Shown here piece after piece: positions 24,568 through 32,957 of a stretch of DNA of 64,000 nt (position 1 is its first letter; each line of letters begins with the position of its first letter). Made by a program: the position numbers and the translations under genes. This DNA is from Parasporobacterium sp. GTDB taxonomy: Bacteria > Bacillota > Clostridia > Lachnospirales > Lachnospiraceae. The notes under the pieces were generated by a model. That model saw only the letters and a list, made by a program, of their open reading frames with translations. It did not search any database and was not told where the DNA came from. The stretch is from NCBI GenBank assembly GCA_017459985.1, contig JAFUBX010000011.1, forward strand, positions 164,540 to 228,539, written 5' to 3'.

Positions 24568-25911
24568 TTAATCCAGAACGGAGAAACGGGTCCATTTGCC
24601 GCTCCTGTACCGTACATAGATTACAATAGACCGAACCAGCCAGTCAAGAAAATACCCGCACCAGATCCCGATCAGCCCGATGCCCAGCACTCTGCAGAGA
24701 ACGGTTGTAAGTCCCACCCGGAATACCCACATGGAGATCACGGCTGTGATCATGGTGAAATTCACATCTCCTGCGGCCCGCATGCCGTTGGAGGGCACAA
24801 AGGCCAGGGGCCAGAGAACGGGTTTTACGATGCTGATCACCAGCATGACCTGCATGGTCAGTTCCATAGTCGGCGTATCAAATCCTGCCAGAAGACAGAC
24901 CGGATACGTCACAGCGTAGATGATCCAGTCGGACGCTGCCAAAAGCAGGGCCGCCCAGATGGTCAGTTTCCGGATATAATATTTTGCCTCCCCGATTTTT
25001 CCTGCGCCGATGCACTGCCCGGCCACCGTCACCAGCCCGATCCCGACGGCCTGGGACGGCATGGAAGAAATCAATTCCAAGGAGGTTACAATGGCGTTGG
25101 ATGCGATCGCCATGGTCCCGAGGGTTGCCACGGTACTCTGGACCACCAGCTTTCCGAACTGGAACATGGAGTTCTCAACTCCCGTGGGGATCCCGATCTT
25201 CAGAATTCTTCCGATGATCCTCAGATCCGGGCGGATGCTCAGAAAGCTTCCGATTTCAATAGCCTGTTCCCGACGGATCCGGATCATGATCACGATACAG
25301 GCAATGGCCATGGAGACCGTCGTAGAGACAGCTGCTCCGGCGACTCCCATTTTTACCAGAAATAAAAGCACGTAATTGCCGATGATATTCAGAATATTAC
25401 AGGACGCCGAGATCACCATCGGCAGCCGGGAATTTCCTGCAGCCCGGTAAATGGCGGCGCAGGAATTAAACACCGCGGTAAACGGATAGGAGAAGACCGT
25501 GATCAGAAAATAATCCAGGGCGGCTGTCATAACCGCCTCTTCCACGGTTCCGAAGATCAGATGCAGCAGAAATCCGCGGAACGCCAGACAGAACCCCATC
25601 AGAAGCAGAGAGATCCCGCCGGATACCAGAAGGACCTGCCGCGCGGTTTCCCCTGCTCCTTTCTTTTCTCCTCTTCCCAGAAACTGGCTGCAGATGATAC
25701 AGCCTCCGGTGGAAATCGAAGTGAACAGGAAGATAACCAGCTTATTGATGGAATCAACACAGGAGACGCCGGAAACGGCCGTGCTTCCGATATTGGACAC
25801 CATCATGGTATCAATGGTCCCCATGAACGAAGTCAGCACCTGCTCAATAATCAGCGGAATCAGCAGCTTTCGGAGATCCCGGTTGGAAAACATAGTTTGT
25901 GTCAGGGTCAT
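24568..25911 (-). CDS. MATE-family efflux transporter
   Basis: 447 residues, about 12 membrane helices in two homologous six-helix halves. PLIIEQVLTSFMGTIDTMMVS at the start and ENSMFQFGKLVVQS, then ASNAIVTSLE in the second half, are NorM/DinF-type MATE signatures. It is predicted to export drugs or metabolites by Na+ or H+ antiport. The start is 2 bases from the EamA stop. An 84-base gap then separates it from the CARF gene; a TATATA box and poor -35 there could start the CARF operon separately. Confidence 0.9.
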   Translation of the reverse strand: MTLTQTMFSNRDLRKLLIPLIIEQVLTSFMGTIDTMMVSNIGSTAVSGVSCVDSINKLVIFLFTSISTGGCIICSQFLGRGEKKGAGETARQVLLVSGGISLLLMGFCLAFRGFLLHLIFGTVEEAVMTAALDYFLITVFSYPFTAVFNSCAAIYRAAGNSRLPMVISASCNILNIIGNYVLLFLVKMGVAGAAVSTTVSMAIACIVIMIRIRREQAIEIGSFLSIRPDLRIIGRILKIGIPTGVENSMFQFGKLVVQSTVATLGTMAIASNAIVTSLELISSMPSQAVGIGLVTVAGQCIGAGKIGEAKYYIRKLTIWAALLLAASDWIIYAVTYPVCLLAGFDTPTMELTMQVMLVISIVKPVLWPLAFVPSNGMRAAGDVNFTMITAVISMWVFRVGLTTVLCRVLGIGLIGIWCGYFLDWLVRSIVIYVRYRSGKWTRFSVLD

Positions 25912-25912
25912 T

Positions 25913-26908
25913 TCATTCCCGTTTCTTTCTGATCAGCAAGACCAGCAGCTTCTCTGCCGGAATCTGCGCAAGAAGGACCGCAGCCATAACCAGGAGGCAT
26001 CCCAGCAGTTCCCTTCCGGAAAGAGCATGTCCCAGAATCACCCATCCTGCAATCGCGGAAAACACGGATTCCAGGCTCATGATCAGAGACGCCACTGACG
26101 GATCTGTATGTTTCTGACCAATAACCTGCAGCGTGTATCCGACCGCTCCGGACAAAAGCCCCGCATAAAGGATCGGCAGCGCTGCCGCCAGAATATGATC
26201 TGCCCGGGGCGTTTCGAAGATGAGCATACCAATGGCCCCGATCACCGCCGCAACGGCAAACTGGAGATTCGACAGAAGCACCAGATTTTCCAGCTTCGAG
26301 GAAAAATGATCCACGCACAGGATCTGACATGCAAACAAAAGGGCGCACAGCATCACCAGAGCATCTCCGGATTCGATCCGGAATCCTTCCTTCACGCTGA
26401 TCAGATAAAGCCCGGCCAGCCCAAGGATCACACAGATCCAGATCTTTTTTTCCGGCCGGATCCGGAAGAGGATTCCGATCAGCGGAACCAGCACCACATA
26501 GAGGGCTGTGATAAATCCCGCTTTTCCTGTCGTGGTATACTGTATCCCGGCCTGCTGCGCAATACTCGCGAGCCCCAGGAAGATTCCGCAGCAGATCCCT
26601 CCCTTCAGGTATTGCGGGACGCCGGACTTCCGGGATTGCGGGTTGCCGGGGGTCCGGGATTGCGGAGCATCGGACTTTCGGGATTGCGGATTACCGGGGT
26701 TCCGGCGGGCCGGCTCCTTTTGCCTTTTCCCGGAATACCAGGATACCGGAATCAGGATCAACGCGGAGAGAATGTATCGAAAACACACGAAGGTCCAGGG
26801 ACCAACGTAATCCATGCCGACGCTCTGGGCCACAAACGCAACACCCCAGATAAATGCCGTCAATAATAGAAGAAGATTGCTGATCAGCCGTATATTTCTT
26901 TGTTTCAT
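25913..26908 (-). CDS. EamA/DMT-superfamily transporter with a repeat-expanded loop
   Basis: 331 residues, about ten helices in two EamA repeats: LLLLLTAFIWGVAFVAQSVGM at the N-terminus and IMSLESVFSAIAGWVILG in the second half. The start at 26908 has a GGGGA site; the open frame upstream (to 27097) is GC-rich non-coding DNA. The cytoplasmic loop after helix 2 or 3 contains a Pro/Ser/Arg-rich insertion built of 8-residue units (NPQSRKSD, APQSRTPG), encoded by the tandem repeat at 26611-26706. Substrate unknown. Confidence 0.85.
   Translation of the reverse strand: MKQRNIRLISNLLLLLTAFIWGVAFVAQSVGMDYVGPWTFVCFRYILSALILIPVSWYSGKRQKEPARRNPGNPQSRKSDAPQSRTPGNPQSRKSGVPQYLKGGICCGIFLGLASIAQQAGIQYTTTGKAGFITALYVVLVPLIGILFRIRPEKKIWICVILGLAGLYLISVKEGFRIESGDALVMLCALLFACQILCVDHFSSKLENLVLLSNLQFAVAAVIGAIGMLIFETPRADHILAAALPILYAGLLSGAVGYTLQVIGQKHTDPSVASLIMSLESVFSAIAGWVILGHALSGRELLGCLLVMAAVLLAQIPAEKLLVLLIRKKRE
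26611..26706 (-). repeat. 24-bp tandem repeat inside the EamA gene
   Basis: Four units of 24 bases, each ending GATTGCGG or close to it (forward strand). They alternate as two types, A-B-A-B, so the higher-order unit is 48 bases (16 residues). The length is a multiple of three, so copy-number change would keep the frame. Confidence 0.8.
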
Positions 26909-26970
26909 ATTTCCCCGCAATTTCGTTTCTGCCGCAAAGACTTGTGATTCTTTCGGAAATTCAATAAAAA

Positions 26971-26999
26971 ATAATACTCTACCTCCGGAATTTATGCAA
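26971..26999 (-). promoter_or_regulatory. sigma-A promoter of the EamA-MATE transcript
   Basis: TTGCAT (26994-26999), a 17-base spacer and TATTAT (26971-26976) on the minus strand, followed by an AT-rich leader. GC-rich sequence with repeated GGGGGCGCC words lies upstream (27000-27100), then inverted-repeat element B. Confidence 0.65.
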
Positions 27000-27105
27000 T
27001 GCCGAATCCAGCCCTGGCCGGCGGCCCCCCGGCTCCGGCTGGCGCCCCCCTGCTCCATCCGGCGCCCCCAGTCCCTGTCCGTGAACTCCTGCTCCAACCG
27101 GCGAA

Positions 27106-27329
27106 TTACCGCAATGCTGCATTTTTTCGTCAGCCCTTGCCGAAAATCTCACGCAATGCTGCAATTTTTCGTCAAGGAACCTCTCTGAGAGGCAATTTTG
27201 CCAAAAAACTCACGCATTGCTGCATTTTTTCGGCAAAATCCATGTTCTGGAAAGCTGTCTGCCGAAAATCTCACGCAATGCTGCAATTTTTCGTCAGCCA
27301 CTGTCAAAAACATCGAGCATTGCGGTAAA
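27106..27329. repeat. modular inverted-repeat element, copy B (three internal modules, opposite orientation)
   Basis: Left end TTACCGCAATGCTGCA (27106 onward) and right end GAGCATTGCGGTAAA (to 27329) face each other. Three internal 37-base modules lie at about 27139-27175, 27200-27236 and 27260-27296, oriented opposite to those of copy A. Spacer 2 reads, after inversion, as a diverged version of the copy A spacer (shared words ATCC, CTGGA and GCTGT). The first spacer contains the perfect hairpin CCTCTCTGAGAGG. Copies A and B are therefore the same element inverted. Confidence 0.9.
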
Positions 27330-27389
27330 GCAGAACCCGGGGATCGAAGCAGAGCTCCGGCATTGCAGCAACCATCCTCTTTCTGACAT

Positions 27390-27429
27390 AAAAAATTCGT
27401 GATCCGGTGGCTGATCACGGATCACGAAT
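27390..27429 (-). terminator. Rho-independent terminator
   Basis: A perfect 12-base stem, ATTCGTGATCCG (27395-27406) with CGGATCACGAAT (27418-27429) over an 11-base loop. On the minus strand it is followed by TTTTTT. It ends the small membrane-protein gene at 27488, which is probably the tail of the opp operon. Confidence 0.9.
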
Positions 27430-27487
27430 ACACAAACTTTACAGAAAGGGCGTGGATGCCAAATAACAGATACGCTTTAGAGACACA

Positions 27488-27880
27488 TTATAAGACGCCG
27501 CCGATCCAGAGGATCAATAAGATCACAACAGCAAATCCTGCCAGGAGCAGCAAAACGACTAACAATCCGGCGCCAATGGCTCCGAATATATACATCCGGC
27601 GTTCTTTCCGGTCCACGGATACATAGCTGCTTACGCTCTTTTTGCTCTGTGTGAAGCTGCTTTGCCCGGAATACTCCTGCGAAGAGTGTCCCGGCAGGGA
27701 ATGCCCCGGCGCGGAATGCTCCCGCGAAGAGGATGATTGTTCCTCCAAAGAGGACCTCCGCCGGGAGCGCCTCAGGACAGAGTTTTCTGTGGTAAGCAGC
27801 CCGCTGAATACGGAGCGGGAGCCTACTTCACTCATATCTGCGATGGTTCTTCCATCATCGTCCTCATATTGTTTACTCAT
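27488..27880 (-). CDS. small tail-anchored membrane protein with a DDGRTIADMS motif
   Basis: 130 residues. The N-terminus YEDDDGRTIADMSEVGS recalls a motif found in many small Clostridia proteins of unknown role. A Ser/Arg/Gln-rich disordered middle follows, then a single long C-terminal helix region (GAIGAGLLVVLLLLAGFAVV and on, about 98-128), so it is tail-anchored with a cytoplasmic head. The gene lies 101 bases after the ABC gene oppF on the same strand and before the terminator at 27390. Function unknown. Confidence 0.65.
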   Translation of the reverse strand: MSKQYEDDDGRTIADMSEVGSRSVFSGLLTTENSVLRRSRRRSSLEEQSSSSREHSAPGHSLPGHSSQEYSGQSSFTQSKKSVSSYVSVDRKERRMYIFGAIGAGLLVVLLLLAGFAVVILLILWIGGVL

Positions 27881-27981
27881 ACTCTGTTACGGATCTTCTT
27901 CTGCTGCTGCGACTGAATGAATGTTTTCCCCCGGACCGCAAGGCCTTCTCCGCCCTCTGCGCAGACCGGATCGTCACCTGG

Positions 27982-29019
27982 TCACCTGTCATACAGATGG
28001 CATACCACAAAATGTCCGGGTTCAATCTCCCGCTGCTGCGGCTCCTCCACTTTGCACTGTTCCATACAGTGGGCACACCGGGTATGGAACTTGCAGCCCT
28101 TCGGCGGGTTGGCCGGAGACGGAATCGACCCTTCCAGGACGATCCTCTTCATGCCGGCTCTGGGATCCGGAACCGGAATCGCGGAAAACAAGGCTTTGGT
28201 ATAGGGATGCAGGGGATTTTTGAAAATATCCTTCTTGTCTCCGTACTCCACCAGATTTCCCAGATACATGACGCCGACCGAATCCGAGATGTGCTCCACC
28301 ACAGACAGGTCGTGGGAAATAAAGAGATAACTCAGCTTTCTTTTCTCCTGCAGTTCATTCAGCAGATTGATGATCTGGGCCTGAATGGACACATCCAACG
28401 CCGAAACCGGCTCATCACAGACGATAAATTCCGGATTCAGAGCCAGCGCCCTTGCGATGCAGATCCTCTGACGCTGTCCGCCGGAGAACTCATGGGGATA
28501 ACGACTTTTGTGGAAGGGCTGCAGTCCGCAGTCATCCATGACCTGATCCACATAATCATCAAATTCCGCCCTGGACACCAGACCATGTTCCCGGACCGCT
28601 TCCCCGATGATCTCTCCCACCGGAAGTCTCGGAGACAGGGAAGAAAACGGATCCTGGAAAATAATCTGCATCTTCGGACGAAGGTCCCGCATCTCACTTT
28701 TGGAAAGATCATAGACCTCCCGTCCGTTAAACAGCACCTGTCCGGCGGTCTTCTCACCGGAAAGCCGCAGGATCACCCGGCCTGTGGTGGTTTTGCCGCA
28801 GCCGGATTCTCCCACCAGTCCCATGGTGGTTCCGCGCTTCAGGTTAAAGGTAACCCCATCAACGGCCTTGACATGTCCGACCACCCGGTTGGTCAGTCCG
28901 CCCTTGATCGGAAAATATTTCTTCAGGCCTTTGACCATCAGGATATAATCTTCATTATAAACCAGCGGGCTGTCCGGGCTTTGTACCGGATCTCCGGTTT
29001 GTTTATTCATTGTACTCAT
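27982..29019 (-). CDS. oligopeptide ABC transporter ATP-binding protein (OppF/DppF type)
   Basis: 345 residues. Walker A GESGCGKTT, signature FSGGQRQRICIARAL, Walker B FIVCDEPVSALDVS, then the C-terminal OppF extension with the cysteine cluster CKFHTRCAHCMEQCKVEEP, which in the family binds an Fe-S cluster. It pairs with OppD. The ATG at 29019 was preferred over an in-frame TTG nine bases upstream because AGGAGG then has correct spacing. Confidence 0.93.
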   Translation of the reverse strand: MSTMNKQTGDPVQSPDSPLVYNEDYILMVKGLKKYFPIKGGLTNRVVGHVKAVDGVTFNLKRGTTMGLVGESGCGKTTTGRVILRLSGEKTAGQVLFNGREVYDLSKSEMRDLRPKMQIIFQDPFSSLSPRLPVGEIIGEAVREHGLVSRAEFDDYVDQVMDDCGLQPFHKSRYPHEFSGGQRQRICIARALALNPEFIVCDEPVSALDVSIQAQIINLLNELQEKRKLSYLFISHDLSVVEHISDSVGVMYLGNLVEYGDKKDIFKNPLHPYTKALFSAIPVPDPRAGMKRIVLEGSIPSPANPPKGCKFHTRCAHCMEQCKVEEPQQREIEPGHFVVCHLYDR

Positions 29020-29024
29020 TGCGA

Positions 29025-30278
29025 TCAATCCTCCTGCGTTTCTTCGGTTTCCGTCCTGCCCCCGGCAAGTCCTGCCCGGGCAGTCTGCTGCATTTTCGCC
29101 AGCAGTGTCTGGTCTCCGTAACGGCCTGCTTCTTCCTTATATTCCTCATAATACCGGTAGCAGCTCACCTGATGGGTCTCCGACAGGGAGATCATGCAGG
29201 GATACTGTCCATCGCAGCAGGGCATCTTCATCTCACAGCGATCCCGGAAATAACAGTACTCGGGCATATCCACCGGATTGGGAACCTTCCCGGGAATGGA
29301 ATACAGTTCTTCCACCTCACGCCCGACCACGGGTTTGGATGCCATCAGGCCGATCGTATAGGGATGGGCCGGATAATAGAAAATATCCTCCGCCGTTCCC
29401 TTCTCCACGATCCGTCCGGCGTACATAACCACCACGTAATCGGCCATTTCCGCGATCACCCCAAGGTCATGGGTGATCAGCATGATCGAAGAATTGATCT
29501 TATCTTTCAGTTCTCTCAAAAGATCCAGGATCTGCGCCTGGATCGTCACGTCCAGAGCGGTGGTGGGCTCGTCCGCGATGATCACGCGAGGATTGCAGGC
29601 CAGCGCCATGGCGATCATGACCCTCTGTCTCATTCCTCCGGAGAGTTCATGGGGAAACATGGAATAGACGCCCTCGCTGTTTGCGATCCCGACCATTTTC
29701 AGCGCTTCGATGGTCCGGGCCTTGATCTCTTCTTTGGATTTTCCTTCCCCGTCATGCAGCGCAATGACCTCGTCCACCTGAGCTCCGATCCGGAAAACCG
29801 GATTCAGGGAAGTCATGGGTTCCTGGAAGATCATGGATACCACATTTCCCCGGATCTCCTTCATCTTCTCCTGGGGAACCCTGGCGATATCATAGGCTTT
29901 GTCCCCCAGATTCAGCCGGATCTGACCGGATACGATCTGCCCCTGGGGCCGCTGCAGCAGCTGCATCAGCGACAGGGATGTCACGGATTTGCCGCAGCCG
30001 GATTCTCCCACCACGCCGATGGTCCTGCCGATCGGGACATCAAAGCTGACGCCATCCACACTCTTGACCGTACCGGAATCCGTAAAGAAATAGGAATGCA
30101 GATCGTCAAATTCTACTGCGTTCGCCGGATCCTTCATTGTGGTAAGGTATTCACTCTCCGGTACATTTTTGCGCTTCCACTCTTTTTCCATTTTATTGGT
30201 AATCTTACGGTTTGCCCGGGAGATCGCCCGGACCTCCTTCGCCGACAGATACCCTTCTTCATGTTTTCTCTTAGCCAT
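29025..30278 (-). CDS. oligopeptide ABC transporter ATP-binding protein (OppD/DppD type) with a basic N-terminal extension
   Basis: 417 residues. A lysine/arginine-rich prefix of about 50 residues precedes the usual start (EFDDLHSYFFTDSGTVKSVDG). Walker A GESGCGKSV, LSGGMRQRVMIAMAL and VIIADEPTTALDV are intact. The C-terminus has the cysteine motif CYFRDRCEMKMPCCDGQYPC plus a further tail of about 40 residues. The gene overlaps closely with oppF. Confidence 0.92.
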   Translation of the reverse strand: MAKRKHEEGYLSAKEVRAISRANRKITNKMEKEWKRKNVPESEYLTTMKDPANAVEFDDLHSYFFTDSGTVKSVDGVSFDVPIGRTIGVVGESGCGKSVTSLSLMQLLQRPQGQIVSGQIRLNLGDKAYDIARVPQEKMKEIRGNVVSMIFQEPMTSLNPVFRIGAQVDEVIALHDGEGKSKEEIKARTIEALKMVGIANSEGVYSMFPHELSGGMRQRVMIAMALACNPRVIIADEPTTALDVTIQAQILDLLRELKDKINSSIMLITHDLGVIAEMADYVVVMYAGRIVEKGTAEDIFYYPAHPYTIGLMASKPVVGREVEELYSIPGKVPNPVDMPEYCYFRDRCEMKMPCCDGQYPCMISLSETHQVSCYRYYEEYKEEAGRYGDQTLLAKMQQTARAGLAGGRTETEETQED

Positions 30279-30290
30279 AGTTGTTCCTCC

Positions 30291-31847
30291 TTACCGCTTC
30301 ATCTTCGGGTCAAATGCATCCCTCAGGCCGTCGCCGACCAGATTGAAGGCCAGCACGGTCGCCACCAGGCAGACACCTGCCGGGATCCAGATGAACCAGT
30401 AATTTGTCAGAACGAACGTATTATTGACATCATTGATGATATTTCCCCAGGAAGCAAATGGGAATTTGACGCCCAGTCCCAGGAAGGACAGGGTGGCCTC
30501 CGTGATGATCGTAGAGCCGAGACTCATGGTCATGGTAACGATCAGCTGCGGGATCACGTTGGGGATCAGATGCCGGAAGATCCGCCGGGAAGAACGGATA
30601 CCGGTTGCCTCGGTTGCCGTCATGAATTCCTGTTCCCGCAGGGACAGGATCTGGCCGCGGACCAGTCTTGCAATACTCGGCCATCCCAGAAATCCCAGGA
30701 TCAGCATCAGATAGATCATCCGGACCTGGGGATCCATCCGCAGCGCATCCATGGCCGCACCCAGGATAATGATGATCGGCATGGACGGAATACAATAGAA
30801 AATATCCACGATCCTCATGATCAGGTTGTCCACCCATCCGCCGAAGTAACCGGAGATTCCGCCGAGGACCACGCCGATCAGGGATTCGATGATCACGACG
30901 ATGAATCCGATATACAGGGATACTCTTCCGCCGTACATCAGTCGGGTCAGCATGTCCATTCCATTGCGGTCGGTGCCCAGCCAATGCTCGGAGCTGGGAT
31001 AGGAGTAGGTATCAAATACCTGTGTCTGGGTGGTCTGCAGCACCTGATAGCTCAGGTTCGCAGCGTCATAGGTAATGGAATACTCCGCCGTGGTGCCGTC
31101 TTCATCCGTGAAGGTGAATTCTTTCCCGCCTTCTTCCACCACTTCGATCAGTTCGTTTTTGAAGCTCTTGGACAGGAAGACGTCCGACATCAGGGGCTGC
31201 ACCACATACCGGCTGGCATAGGCGATCTCCCGGCCCTCTTCCAGAACCATGTCCCCGTCAATGGTGTATTCCTGATCCTCGTAAGTAAATCCGCTCTCAT
31301 GGTTGGTAACCGCCTTCAGGATCTCATACTGCATCATAAAGGGAACTTCCGCATCGGCTTCCATGGAACTGACGATATCAAAGGTGGCAAATGCCGCCAG
31401 CGTCTGCACCTTTCCCTTGCCGGTGTAAATGGCGTAAAATTCTTCCCCCTCTTCCCGGATAGTATAATTGGTTCCCTTGGACTCGAAGGTTTCCTGATTG
31501 TTTTTCCTTGCCAGGACAAATTTGGCCTGGGCAACCGACGGGAAGCTCTTGGGCGTCAGGGAGGAATACCGGTATTCCGTATTCTCCTTTACAACGGCAT
31601 ACTGCTTGTTCTGCTCCGTATACTTGTAAAAGAGCTGATCCTCGCTGTAGGGCGTGATCGCACCTCCCAGGAAGGAAAATATAAACATGAACGCCAGGAT
31701 AACAAGGCCTGTGACAGCGACCCGGTTCCGGATAAATCTCCGGAGCACCAGGGCACCGGGCGACAGGGTCCTTACACGGCGGTCGTCGTTGAGGGAAAAC
31801 TGATTGTCCGTGTTCTGTGTGTTCTGATTCTGATTCTGATCACTCAC
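30291..31847 (-). CDS. oligopeptide ABC permease (OppC/DppC type) with a ~220-residue extracytoplasmic insertion
   Basis: 518 residues, against about 300 in typical OppC. The first helix (about 40-60) is followed by a large soluble insertion (about 70-290), rich in Tyr/Glu/Thr, before the conserved SEHWLGTDRNGMDMLTRLMYG motif and the remaining five helices. The EAA-type loop ATGIRSSRRIFRHLIPNVIP is intact. The insertion faces outward and might contact the binding protein, which here has no lipid anchor. Confidence 0.9.
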   Translation of the reverse strand: MSDQNQNQNTQNTDNQFSLNDDRRVRTLSPGALVLRRFIRNRVAVTGLVILAFMFIFSFLGGAITPYSEDQLFYKYTEQNKQYAVVKENTEYRYSSLTPKSFPSVAQAKFVLARKNNQETFESKGTNYTIREEGEEFYAIYTGKGKVQTLAAFATFDIVSSMEADAEVPFMMQYEILKAVTNHESGFTYEDQEYTIDGDMVLEEGREIAYASRYVVQPLMSDVFLSKSFKNELIEVVEEGGKEFTFTDEDGTTAEYSITYDAANLSYQVLQTTQTQVFDTYSYPSSEHWLGTDRNGMDMLTRLMYGGRVSLYIGFIVVIIESLIGVVLGGISGYFGGWVDNLIMRIVDIFYCIPSMPIIIILGAAMDALRMDPQVRMIYLMLILGFLGWPSIARLVRGQILSLREQEFMTATEATGIRSSRRIFRHLIPNVIPQLIVTMTMSLGSTIITEATLSFLGLGVKFPFASWGNIINDVNNTFVLTNYWFIWIPAGVCLVATVLAFNLVGDGLRDAFDPKMKR

Positions 31848-31864
31848 TTGTCTTTCCCTCCTTT

Positions 31865-32851
31865 CTAAGAAATCCGCACACGGGGATCCACCACCGCATA
31901 CAAAATATCCGATATCAGGTTTCCGAGAAGAGTCAGCACTGCCAGAAATACCAGGTAGAACATGGAGAAGGGAATGTCTCCGGCCACCATGGACTGGTAG
32001 GATACATAACCGATTCCCGGTATGGAATACAGCGTTTCCGTAATCAGGGCGCCGGCAAACAGTCCCGGTAAGGAGCCGCCCAGGATCGTCACCAGGGTGA
32101 TCAGGGTGTTGCGGAACGCATGATGATAAATGACTTTATTTTCAGAAAGTCCCTTGGCGCGGGCGGTACGGATATAGTCCGCGTTCAGGACCTCCAGCAT
32201 ATTCGTTCTTGTAAAACGCATCAGGGAACCGATGCTGATCACCACCAGGGTCACGATGGGCATGACAAGATGCGCTGCCTTATCCGCAAACTGGCCGGCA
32301 GCGGAAAGCTGCTCGTAATTTCTTCCGATCAGCCCGCCCAGATCGAACCAGCCCAGCTTGACGCTGAACACCAGTTTCATCAGGGATGCGAAGAAGAAGG
32401 TCGGAAGGGAGAAACAGGCCAGGGCTACGATCGTGATCGTATAGTCCGTTTTGGTATACTGCTTCGTGGCTGCAATGATTCCCAGAGGAATTGCGATAAT
32501 GATTTCAAAGATAAAGGCGATCCCCCCCATGATAAAGGAGATCCAGACCGAGTCATGGAATTTCTCCACAACGGGAACGGTCCATTTCCAGCTGTCTCCG
32601 AAGTCTCCGCGGATGGCATTGCCGCACCAGCCGATGAATCCGGAGAAGATATCCTTGTCCATGCCGTAGGTGGCGCTTAACTGGGCCATCCACTCCTCAA
32701 AGCTCTTGGAACCGGGCTGCATGGATTTGGAACGGGCCACCTGTTCCAGATAGGAAGTCGGCAGACACCGCATCAGAAGATAAATGATAAAGGCTACAAA
32801 AATAAGGATAAAGACTGAGATTATCAGTCTCTTGATAATGAATTTGCTCAC
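31865..32851 (-). CDS. oligopeptide ABC permease (OppB/DppB type)
   Basis: 328 residues from a GTG start at 32851 with GGGGTGA just upstream; an ATG further upstream would run through a hairpin and is unlikely. About six helices; the start KFIIKRLIISVFILIFVAF and ARAKGLSENKVIYHHAFRNT loop with TLYSIPGIG are OppB signatures. Confidence 0.92.
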   Translation of the reverse strand: MSKFIIKRLIISVFILIFVAFIIYLLMRCLPTSYLEQVARSKSMQPGSKSFEEWMAQLSATYGMDKDIFSGFIGWCGNAIRGDFGDSWKWTVPVVEKFHDSVWISFIMGGIAFIFEIIIAIPLGIIAATKQYTKTDYTITIVALACFSLPTFFFASLMKLVFSVKLGWFDLGGLIGRNYEQLSAAGQFADKAAHLVMPIVTLVVISIGSLMRFTRTNMLEVLNADYIRTARAKGLSENKVIYHHAFRNTLITLVTILGGSLPGLFAGALITETLYSIPGIGYVSYQSMVAGDIPFSMFYLVFLAVLTLLGNLISDILYAVVDPRVRIS

Positions 32852-32881
32852 AACATCACCCCAATTATACGTTTCATCAGG

Positions 32882-32918
32882 AGCAGCCGCTCCGAGGGGT
32901 TGCCTCAAAGCGGCTGCT
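32882..32918 (-). promoter_or_regulatory. intercistronic hairpin between oppA and oppB
   Basis: A 10-base perfect stem, AGCAGCCGCT (32882-32891) with AGCGGCTGCT (32909-32918), over a 17-base loop. There is no T-run on the minus strand, so it is more likely a stabilising or attenuating hairpin that keeps binding-protein mRNA in excess than a full terminator. Confidence 0.7.
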
Positions 32919-32957
32919 TTCCTCATTTACGGATTACGATCCACAGGTGGATCCGAA

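Noticed and set aside
29010-31868. 952-codon open frame on the plus strand opposite oppD and oppC
   Set aside because: It is antisense to well-supported opp genes; composition is His/Gln/Asp-rich as expected for a shadow of high-GC third positions.
32882-32918. Full transcription terminator after oppA
   Set aside because: The stem is strong but there is no T-run on the minus strand, and the permease genes need readthrough.
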